Of a DNA stretch of 64,000 nucleotides, positions 57,160 to 64,000 are shown one piece after another. The stretch lies in assembly GCA_015179125.1 (NCBI GenBank), contig WHVA01000480.1, positions 1 to 64,000 on the forward strand, read 5' to 3'. Made by a program: the position numbers and the translations under genes. The notes under the pieces are model-generated. The model saw only the letters and a program-made list of their open reading frames with translations. It did no database searches and was not told the DNA's origin. The stretch's first letter is position 1, and every line of letters begins with the position of its first letter. Source of the stretch: Gautieria morchelliformis (lineage: Eukaryota > Basidiomycota > Agaricomycetes > Gomphales > Gomphaceae).

Positions 57160-57282
57160 AAAATATTGAAGAACATGGACTATTTGATATTCATGGTGAT
57201 ACCTATGAGGAGGAGCTTAGCAAGTTGAAAAGACTTGTTACACCAAATTGATATACCTACAATTCTTTAAAGGATATTAGAT

Positions 57283-57633
57283 ATGTACTTCAGAACTCTA
57301 GTAGGATGGAAAGTAACAGAAAAAAAGACGGTGGAACAATGTACTAGACTGGGAATGGAAGATGCTGAAAATGATTCTGATTATCTCAGTAAACTAATTG
57401 GAGTTATAAAAGGTCTTGACTGTCCTATAATAAGATTCTCGTTAGAAAGACAAGAAGATCGAAAAGAAAAAGGTAAAGATATTCCTTTCATATTGACAAT
57501 ATATGAAGGTCCTAAAAGAAAAGGAGAAGTAGATGTGAAAAAAATACTAAGTAGGTTTCCTAAAATATTTGAAACAATAAAAAGAGATCTTGGAATAAAA
57601 GGAGAACCTCAATTCCTTTTAGGAGAGCCTTAA
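57283..57633 (+). CDS. Unassigned AT-island frame (116 codons)
   Basis: Begins MYFRTLVGWKVTEKKTVEQC and ends GIKGEPQFLLGEP. It is lysine- and glutamate-rich with no known domain. It lies 120 bp after the nuclease-like frame on the same strand, and the two may be parts of one unit. The upstream frame between them (EEELSKLKRLVTPN) is broken by stops. Confidence 0.35.
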   Translation: MYFRTLVGWKVTEKKTVEQCTRLGMEDAENDSDYLSKLIGVIKGLDCPIIRFSLERQEDRKEKGKDIPFILTIYEGPKRKGEVDVKKILSRFPKIFETIKRDLGIKGEPQFLLGEP

Positions 57634-57650
57634 AATACAATATTTATTAC

Positions 57651-58008
57651 TAGTTTATTACTAGGTATGAAAGCAGCTCGGTGGGTTGTGGGCGCACCGC
57701 TGACAAATAATATTATATAAAAATTAGGTCAGTGGCGAGCGGCACAGCCACGAGCAATGAATGCTGCGCAGCAGTCACGTGACCAGCAGACCGGCGTGAA
57801 ACTGGAGTGCGAGCGGCGCAGCCGCGAGCCCATGGCGGTTCACGCCGATCTGTGGGCTCCAGCGCTCAACCCTGCACTGCGCTGGCAATCCAGCAATGCA
57901 CAGTGGTCACGTGACCCGTTCGCGCGTGGTCCATGCACGACGCACGTGCATGGTATAAAGGCAGAACGGTAAGGATGGAATGCCAGGAATCTGCCCAACC
58001 AGCAATTC
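57651..58008 (+). promoter_or_regulatory. GC-rich promoter-like sequence, possible LTR piece
   Basis: Composition returns to GC-rich. GTCACGTGAC-type palindromes occur near 57,775 and 57,905, and TATAAAG lies at 57,954-57,960. No clear gene follows; repeats start 50 bp later. It may be the promoter part of an unrecognised LTR. Open frames here are chance. Confidence 0.3.
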
Positions 58009-58112
58009 CTCTCTCTGCTGTCTGCTCTGTGTGCTATCTGCTGTCTGCTCTGTGTGCTGTGTGCTGTCTGCTCTGTGTGCTGTCTGCTGTCTGCTCTCTC
58101 TGCTGTCTTCTC
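58009..58112. repeat. CTGTCTGCTCTGTGTG microsatellite
   Basis: About six units of a 16-bp CTGTCTGCTCTGTGTG pattern with local slippage, followed by GGCTGGCTGGCT. It creates long chance frames rich in leucine, cysteine and serine. Confidence 0.75.
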
Positions 58113-58289
58113 CTTTAGCTGGCTGGCTGGCTATTGCTTTGGCTGGGTGGCTATCTATTGGCGCCATGTGTTTCATTTTATTTGTGTTGGTAATTTTTAT
58201 TGGTTCCTTTTTTTGTCATCATATAGTATTGTCACATGTGCATTATATTTTTATGATTTTTTTCGAAATTTGATTTAAATAACTGCTGA

Positions 58290-58865
58290 AAAAAATGTAT
58301 TTTAATATCAATATTTTTCAGGTTTTTTTCGCAAATAGACATCATTAAGTTTCCTCTAAAATTAATGACAATAGATTCTGCTTTAAATGTGGTTTGTTTG
58401 GTTGTTTTATTTACTGTAAAGCCGCTTACCTATACTGGTGGCTGGCTTACTATGGCTTTGGCTGGGCTCTGGGTTTCTCTGTCAGTCTCTGGGCTTCTCT
58501 GGCTTTGGCTGGGCATTAATAACAGCTTCTGCTTCAATGTACTGTACTTTTTATATTTTTTCGCAAATAGATATCAATAAATTATCCTGAATTTGTGAAA
58601 CAGCTCCAGCTTAAATGTACAGTGCATTTTTGACATTTTTCGAAAGATAGATAATCCTAACTTTTGCTAAAATTAATAACAGCTTTGTGTACTGGTCATT
58701 TTTTTGACACTTTTTTTGAAAAATAGATAATCCTGACTTTGCTAAAATTAATGACAGCAGCTGGTTAAATATGGTTTCCTTGACTATTTTATGTATGACT
58801 GTATATGTCACAAAATAGATATTGATACATGTCCCTGAGTTTGCTAAAAGTTAATAAGTAGTAAC
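58290..58865. repeat. Degenerate ~100-bp tandem repeat
   Basis: Four to five units share TTTTTTCGCAAATAGA, then TTTGCTAAAATTAATGACAG, then GCTTAAATGT. They occur near 58,318, 58,558, 58,638 and 58,715, with unit lengths of about 75-110 bp (one interval is longer because of an extra GGCTTTGGCTGGG segment). There is no coding signal. Confidence 0.55.
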
Positions 58866-58914
58866 AGCCTCTGCTTGCTTCACTTTGAGGCCCCTGGGGA
58901 TATGTTACACATAC

Positions 58915-59221
58915 CATTGGGACATGCTACACACACTATGCATGGGGACACGCATGTTATGCATGGAGACACGCATGTTATGAGTGGAGACATACATGTT
59001 ATGCATGGGGACAAGCATGCTATGCATGGGGACACACAGGCTATGCATGGGCACATGCACGCTATGCATGGGGATGTGCACACTATATCTGGGGAAACAC
59101 TATGCTTGGGGATGGGACACACAGGCTATGCATGGGCACACACACGCTATGCATGGGGATGTGCACACTATATGTGGGGACACACTATGCTTGGGGGACG
59201 GGACACACCGGCTATGCATGG
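58915..59221. repeat. Minisatellite GCTATGCATGGGGACACAC, left block
   Basis: About 14 units of 19-21 bp built on CTATGCATGGGGACACAC. It continues at 60,254 beyond the solo LTR. There are no unique spacers, so it is not a CRISPR-like array. Confidence 0.8.
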
Positions 59222-60253
59222 TGTCATGACCAGTTTATTTCTCCTACCGCGCTACCTCTATGTTCCCCCTCGTCACTCCCTAGCATCTTCGCCAGAGTTT
59301 GCCGCACCCACCAACCACTCTCCCTCTACATCCACTCTACCCGCTGTTCGCCCCATTCTCCGAACCACTATTCGCTGCTTGCGCATTTCGCCAGCAGGCA
59401 TGCCATCAAATATGATCGATACCATTCACCCGGCATGATGGTTCATCATTAACCCCATCATCTTCTTAATCCAACCCCATTGGGTGTTCGTATGGCCAAA
59501 GTGTGTTCGCAGGACGTCCCTTCCATAGGTCGTGTGGGATCAACCCAGTAAATGAAGAGTCCGTGCAGGGTAGCATGTATGCGGGTCCCAAGACATGGTT
59601 TTGTCCATAAGTGCCTTCGCCCCCGTTACTCTCTGTCGTTTCATGTTCGCATTCTCCCCTCACTCTATTGTATGTTTATTCCATCTACTTAGTATCATGA
59701 CTGCGTACCCCTATCCGGCCCTAACTCACGACGGCCTCCTTCCTATTTGCTAATACCTTGCGAGCATTCGATATAAGTAGTTTACATTCACATGTATATT
59801 CTCCAGTTCAATTATCATACGTCGTCCATCTTGTGCAAACTTGACCTCGCTGTGATCGTCATCTTAAAGCCTTCTCTTGGAGATTTCCATCTTCGACTAG
59901 CAGAAGACTTAGGCATCACTGGTGAGTTCTCATACTTCATCTTCGTTACCTTAGCCTTCGAACCATTTCCTGTGCTGTTGGCGAAGGGCTCCAAAGGAGC
60001 ACCTTCGCCAGTGAAGGGATTGTCGCTACTTAGACAGCCCTTCCGTGAAACCTTGCACGTTACATCGTCAAGAGTCACGGGCTATTTCGCTACAACTGTA
60101 GATAGGGTGAGCCCCGTTCGGGCAACCCTCTTATCTTGTAAACATTCATTGGTTCACCTATTCGCCAAATGGCATACTTATTCACACAAGTTGTTCGGGC
60201 ATTCGCTGTGTTCACTAATACACGATATTAATGCCTAAAAACCAATCTTGACA
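59222..60253. mobile_element. Solo LTR, family LTR-A, reversed copy inside the minisatellite
   Basis: 1,032 bp in the opposite orientation to the other copies: TGTCATGACC at the left, CCAATCTTGACA at the right. It is flanked by CATGG (59,217-59,221 and 60,254-60,258). The duplication lies within the minisatellite unit, so the target site is certain. Confidence 0.88.
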
Positions 60254-60690
60254 CATGGGCACACGCACACTATGCATGGGGATGTGCACACTATAAGTGG
60301 GGACACACTATGCCTGAGGGACACAGTAGGAACAAGGGACGCACTACAGGGGAAAACACTACAAACAAGGGACATTCTACACATGCTATACTTGGGGGAC
60401 ACGCTATAAACAAAGGACATGCTATGCACACTATAGTTGGGGGACATGTTATGCATTGGGGACACACTTTGCACACTATACTTGAGGGAGATGCTACACA
60501 CACTACATGTAGGGACATGCTACACATGTGGACACGCTATGCATGGGGGACACACATGCTATAATTTAGGGACACGCCATGTTTGGGGACATGCTACACA
60601 CCAGGGAGATGCTATGCATGTGGGACACGCTACGCACACTGTACTTGGGGACATGCTATGCACACTATACTTGGGCACATGCAGACATGT
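60254..60690. repeat. Minisatellite, right block
   Basis: It continues the left block with more drift (GGGACACGCTATGCACACT, ACTATACTTGGGGGACATG). About 20 units of 17-24 bp fade out near 60,690. Confidence 0.75.
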
Positions 60691-60879
60691 GTAGAGACAT
60701 TACCTATCTTGATGTGTTACTTATAGCTACTTTCAATTGCAATGAGATGTGTTTTACTTATACCAAATTTGATTTACCCAATGTGTTTGACCTTGCTGAT
60801 GAATTTGACCTACACCCCCATGCGAAGCATGGGTATCCACCTAGAGGTAAGGGTTCAAGAATTGAGTTAAGTTGGATAT

Positions 60880-62072
60880 CAGAAATCAAGTTGGAAGGCA
60901 GAGGTCAGAGAGACAGAGGCCTTGCAAGTACTCCCTGTGCTACGTTTTCGCAGCCAAGCTGGTGGTCTTGATCTGGTTGAAGCCCACAAAGGAATAGCTC
61001 TAGAAGCGGTGACTATTATACCAGTAGCATGGTGGTTCACTGAGACAGAGGCAGCCCACAGAGAGGAGGCTGATTACATTATATCACATGGCCACTTGAC
61101 AGATGTGCGCTGGGTTGACACATACACACTTTCAGGACAGTGTGCAAGCAGCACAGCTGATATTCGAGCCATTGGACACAAGCACTATACTGTTCGGCTC
61201 TGCATGTATGGGTGGGGATGCTGTGCATGTCCCTATTTCAACTCAAATAAGGGAGCCTGCAAGCATCTCTGGGCATTGAGGATAGGAAGTTCAAGTCTCA
61301 TCAATGCTAAGAAGCTGTCCCCCTCATTATATTTATTCCAGTTTCCCATGACGGAAGTCGAGGCACGAGAGATCTACAATTCTTGCTTCCCAATAACCTC
61401 TACCCCTGCAATCCCGAAGGCGACTACCATAGCAATTCCTAATGCAGGCTCGAACATACAAATGCTGTCAGTGAATCAAACGGAGCTGTCTCAGGCGAGT
61501 CGAGATGCATATTTACCTGTCACTCATTTGACAAATTCCACAGCCTTGTATAACCTCCCATCTCTCGGACCAAGCAAACACGTGGCTTCTCAGCACTGTT
61601 GAGGATACTGACTTGGAAATTGGCTGTCCCGACGAATCTGACTCTGAATTAGATGAGGACTCGGAAGTGATAACAGAGGGTCCTACCATGCGTTAGCACA
61701 TACATTGTGAACTGACTTGACAGTTGATACGTACCACAGACGAACTACAACACGGAAGGTGTCCAGCAACAGTTACATGATAAAATTTGTCACTTGGCCC
61801 AAACAGTGCTACAACAACTTCATGGCCTCGTCAATCTGTTAAATGATATGCCTCAGCAGCAATTCAAAATGTTGCATCACAATGATAACATCACCGAAAT
61901 TCAAGAAGTCTCCACAAAGCTGCAGGAAGTCCTAAGTCAAGTTACTGGTTCTTACATCGCACCCGGAGGGCAACTCCAGGTGGTCACCCAGTCTTCAGTA
62001 AGCATATACTTTAGTTCAGCAGAGTCTATTAACGTTGAATTACTTGCAAGAAACCTTCTAGCACACGGCTAG
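60880..62072 (+). CDS. SWIM zinc-finger protein, partial or decayed
   Basis: A frame from about 60,880 reaches GCCACPYFNSNKGACKHLW (about 61,213-61,270), a SWIM-type zinc finger (CxC...CxH). Upstream are VAWWFTETEAAHREEADY and TYTLSGQC, as in SWIM proteins of Mutator-like transposons and related genes. The frame stops at 61,600-61,602, but the neighbouring frame continues with STVEDTDLEIGCPDESDSEL. A GT-AG intron at about 61,691-61,738 then leads to a last exon with a coiled coil (TVLQQLHGLVNLLNDMPQQQ, NITEIQEVSTKLQEVLSQV). A frameshift or unseen intron near 61,590 is required. No transposase catalytic domain is present; it could be the C-terminal part of a MULE. Confidence 0.5.
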
Positions 62073-62235
62073 CTAAAGTAACATCAAGCGGACATACCAA
62101 ACGGTTACTACCACCATCCCTGAGCAGCGGCAGCGACGAAAAACATCGCATAGCGACCGTTGAATTTTAAGCAGGCTGGCACGATATGGAACATGGCTGC
62201 AGTGGATGATAACCTCGACTCGGCTATAGTATCCA
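62073..62235. other. Spacer, nothing recognised
   Basis: Short non-coding stretch between the SWIM gene and the FG-repeat fragment. Confidence 0.3.
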
Positions 62236-62540
62236 ATTTTTGATCAGGTAGCATCTTTGGCAATCCTAGTCAGCAACAGTGCAGTCGGCAGCCAGACATA
62301 CAGCAGTAGTCAAGGGGTTTTGGCTCAGGTAGTATCTTTGCCAATCCTAGTTAGTGATGGAGCAGTCAGTAGCCTAACACGCAGCAGCCTTCAACAGGAT
62401 TTGGTGCAGGAAGTAGTGTTGTAGCACCTTTTGCAACCTGGTCTGCAGCAGAACCAACAGCAGCCGTCAACAGGGTTTGGTACGGGAGGTAGCATCTTTG
62501 GAAGTCCTGGAGGTCAGCAACAGCAGCAGCGATCAGACAG
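62236..62540 (+). pseudogene. FG-nucleoporin-like repeat fragment
   Basis: Four degenerate units of about 80 bp encode GSIFGNPSQQQ, GFGSGSIFANPS, GFGAGSS and GFGTGGSIFGSPGGQQQQQ. FG motifs spaced by glutamine/serine linkers are typical of GLFG/FG nucleoporins such as Nup98 or Nup49 relatives, which line the nuclear pore channel. Stops interrupt the units and no folded domain follows. It is a small dead duplicate of part of such a gene. Confidence 0.45.
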
Positions 62541-63010
62541 GGTGGTGGCTTGTGAGGTGGTACCACGGCTCCAAATGTTGGCCAGTCAACGCTTGGCCAG
62601 CCCTCCTTGTGAGTCAACACCTCCGTATCCCCAACGGTGCCACCCGCAGCCCCATCGTGGATACGGACCAGTTCGGTGACCCCACTGCGACTGCAGGGTG
62701 ACGTGGAGGACACGGACGCGTCACGGCCATGTACCATAGCTTGGACGGCATGCTGCAGCGCAAGATGCAAACCCGATATTGGGCATGATGCTCATGAGCG
62801 AGTCGAGCGATGCTCCAGACAGCACGCACCACGCGTAGAGGTATCTCATGCTCGCACGTGCGGAGGCTGCAAAATGACCGCAACGATGAGGCTTGGTCTG
62901 GATGGATAAGTTGGTTCCATTGCATGCGCGCTTACAGCATAGTTCCAAGAAAATTACTATTAATTATTATGAAGCGGTAAACTACGGTAGGTGCTTTGGG
63001 GAGAGAGATT
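62541..63010. other. Unassigned stretch
   Basis: Overlapping frames on both strands without known motifs; no repeat ends or RNA gene were seen. Confidence 0.3.
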
Positions 63011-63016
63011 TAATGA

Positions 63017-63640
63017 TTATGGTGCTGGGTGATCAGGAATATCTACGTAGGGCCAAAGAGGGCACTGCGATCCATGCAAATAGTGCAGTGTCTCTTTTGT
63101 GAAGTAGAGCCCGCAGTTGCATTGATCCAATGCTTGCCAGAAGGTTTCTGATGAGAGACCAATACCGGAGCTAAGGCAGTCGAATGCTCGAGTCAATGAG
63201 TTGTCACAAAGTGCTGGAACATGTCGGTTGTAAACATAGACTTGGTTTGCTTCAGGCGGTTCCCAGAGACATGCCATGTCTCCGACCCGCCGGTCTCCTG
63301 GTGACACATGTAGTAAGTTAACTATCCAGCCTAGCAGAGGTTGCAATGTCTCACCTGGCATAATGGTGACAGTCTCATATAGTTGTAGGTTCTGTTGTGA
63401 TCTAGGCGTGGTTTGAATATCAAAAGAGTTGTCATAACAAGCTGGTGCATGGTGAGTACAGAGTACAGGGGTGTTTGCAATTCCAATTGGTTCGAAGGCG
63501 GCATTTCTGATTCGGGTGGTGCAGGCCCAATTGTCGTTGGTGCTGTAGATGTCGTCGAGGGAAGGGGAAGGTGCGGTAGGGTGAACAGCGACTCAGACCT
63601 CGTGCGTGTCACTCTGGAAGGTGAACGTGAAGTGCCCACT
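63017..63640 (-). CDS. Hypothetical basidiomycete protein, partial
   Basis: The minus-strand frame ending at 63,017 reads GETLQPLLGWIVNLLHVSPG, GDMACLWEPPEANQVYVYN, LTRAFDCLSSGIGLSSETFW and CNCGLYFTKETLHYLHGSQC. This order, with a CxC...C...C pattern near the end, resembles hypothetical proteins repeated in Agaricomycetes that often lie in transposon-rich DNA. A second frame (63,639-63,331) overlaps it, and its 5' part (SRSPSRVTRTRSESLFTL) is a serine/proline-rich leader. A frame change or tiny intron near 63,400 would join them. The function is unknown. Confidence 0.4.
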
Positions 63641-63665
63641 GAAGGAATAGGAAGCTGTGAGAGGG

Positions 63666-63689
63666 TTTTTTTTTTTTTTTTTTTTTTTT
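63666..63689 (-). repeat. Poly(A) tail of a retroposon (24-base T run)
   Basis: 24 T residues on the plus strand, i.e. a poly(A) tail on the minus strand at the 3' end of the sequence 64,000-63,690. It suggests LINE-type retroposition. Confidence 0.6.
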
Positions 63690-64000
63690 AATAATCCATG
63701 CTTTACGTCTTTTGGGGCAAGGCCCTATGTAAGACGGTAAATACAGCTTTCTATCTTATGTCTTCTCCTTCTCACCTTTCATTCTCTATCTCTGCTTGTG
63801 CTCTTAGGGCAAGGTCCCGAGCTTGTCCGTGCCTATTGTGGGCGGGGTGTGGATAATAATCATGCCTCCGAAACGCCAATACTCCCCTCAGCACCCCTTT
63901 AAAGCCAAATAGTAATCGACCTTCCACGGCTTATTTGGGCATGTAATACCCATGTGTACTTTCCAGTTTGTACCCCTCAGCTGTGACACCACCTTGACAC
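63690..64000 (-). mobile_element. Putative non-LTR retroposon 3' end
   Basis: Minus-strand sequence leading into the poly(A) tail, with no coding frame recognised. GCCTTGCCC occurs twice with the same neighbours (GGGCAAGG near 63,715 and 63,808). It is either the 3' UTR of a LINE or a SINE whose head is outside the window. Confidence 0.4.

Larger units (their letters stand above)
51690..57650. mobile_element. AT-rich island with foreign-looking mobile genes
   Basis: Base composition changes abruptly from about 51,690 and returns near 57,660. Frames here use A/T-ending codons heavily and lack the short introns seen in the host genes. Contents are an unassigned frame (52,332-52,027), a Rep-like broken region (53,888-52,450), a chromodomain frame (54,213-53,947), a DDE transposase (55,307-54,325), a tRNA-like sequence (55,656-55,726), an unassigned frame (56,371-55,736), a nuclease-like frame (56,602-57,159) and another frame (57,283-57,633). 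No terminal repeats or target duplication were found. Transfer from an AT-rich genome or a misjoined contig are both possible. Confidence 0.6.

Noticed and set aside
57907-58278. Leucine/cysteine/serine-rich small membrane proteins
   Set aside because: Created by the CTGTCTGCTCTGTGTG microsatellite.
58915-60690. CRISPR-like array
   Set aside because: Units are contiguous and similar throughout with no unique spacers, and the genome is eukaryotic.

Overview
The window looks like a repeat-rich stretch of a basidiomycete (Agaricomycetes) genome. Genes carry short GT-AG introns of about 45-70 nt. The host families (C2/NACHT STAND proteins, F-box/LRR proteins, DUF6532) and the mobile families (chromodomain Ty3 elements, Plavaka, Helitron, Tc1/mariner, hAT MITEs) fit that group. 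A Rhizoctonia/Ceratobasidium-type host is my inference from the gene content and was not tested.

Host genes sit in a few islands. The central island (about 11.7-26.8 kb) holds the one clear housekeeping gene, SPT5 (20,026-23,915, +, eight exons). It diverges from an intact-looking F-box/LRR gene (19,689-18,210, -). A C2/NACHT gene (15,165-17,299, +) lies upstream and has lost its C-terminus. Both edges of this island carry decayed A1 (pepsin-like) aspartic protease genes. The right-hand one is riddled with five long hairpins. A second island (36.5-44.0 kb) has a Plavaka transposase, remnants of a Rim15-like kinase, an intact eight-exon DUF6532 gene, and an inverted decayed paralogue of the NACHT gene that keeps the same intron positions.

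The rest is mostly mobile DNA. A 5'-truncated chromodomain Ty3 element (30,050-36,090, -) has an extra coding region between integrase and the 3' LTR, and relatives of that region lie at 1-1,920 and 45,484-50,540. One ~1 kb solo-LTR family (here LTR-A, TG...CA ends, 5-bp target duplications) occurs at least six times and is nested in itself and in other elements. A second ~937-bp family (LTR-B) occurs twice. Fragments of a LINE, a Copia element, Tc1/mariner, Helitron, a hAT MITE with an 8-bp target duplication and a long-TIR MITE fill the gaps.

From about 51.7 to 57.65 kb the base composition drops sharply to AT-rich. This island carries intron-poor frames unlike their neighbours: an IS5/Harbinger-type DDE transposase, a chromodomain frame, a broken Rep-like region, a PD-(D/E)XK nuclease-like frame, a tRNA-like sequence and three unassigned frames. 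It is the best candidate in the window for a foreign or undescribed mobile system. The right end (57.65-64 kb) holds microsatellites and minisatellites, a solo LTR-A, a SWIM zinc-finger gene, an FG-nucleoporin-like fragment, a hypothetical gene and the poly(A) end of a retroposon.
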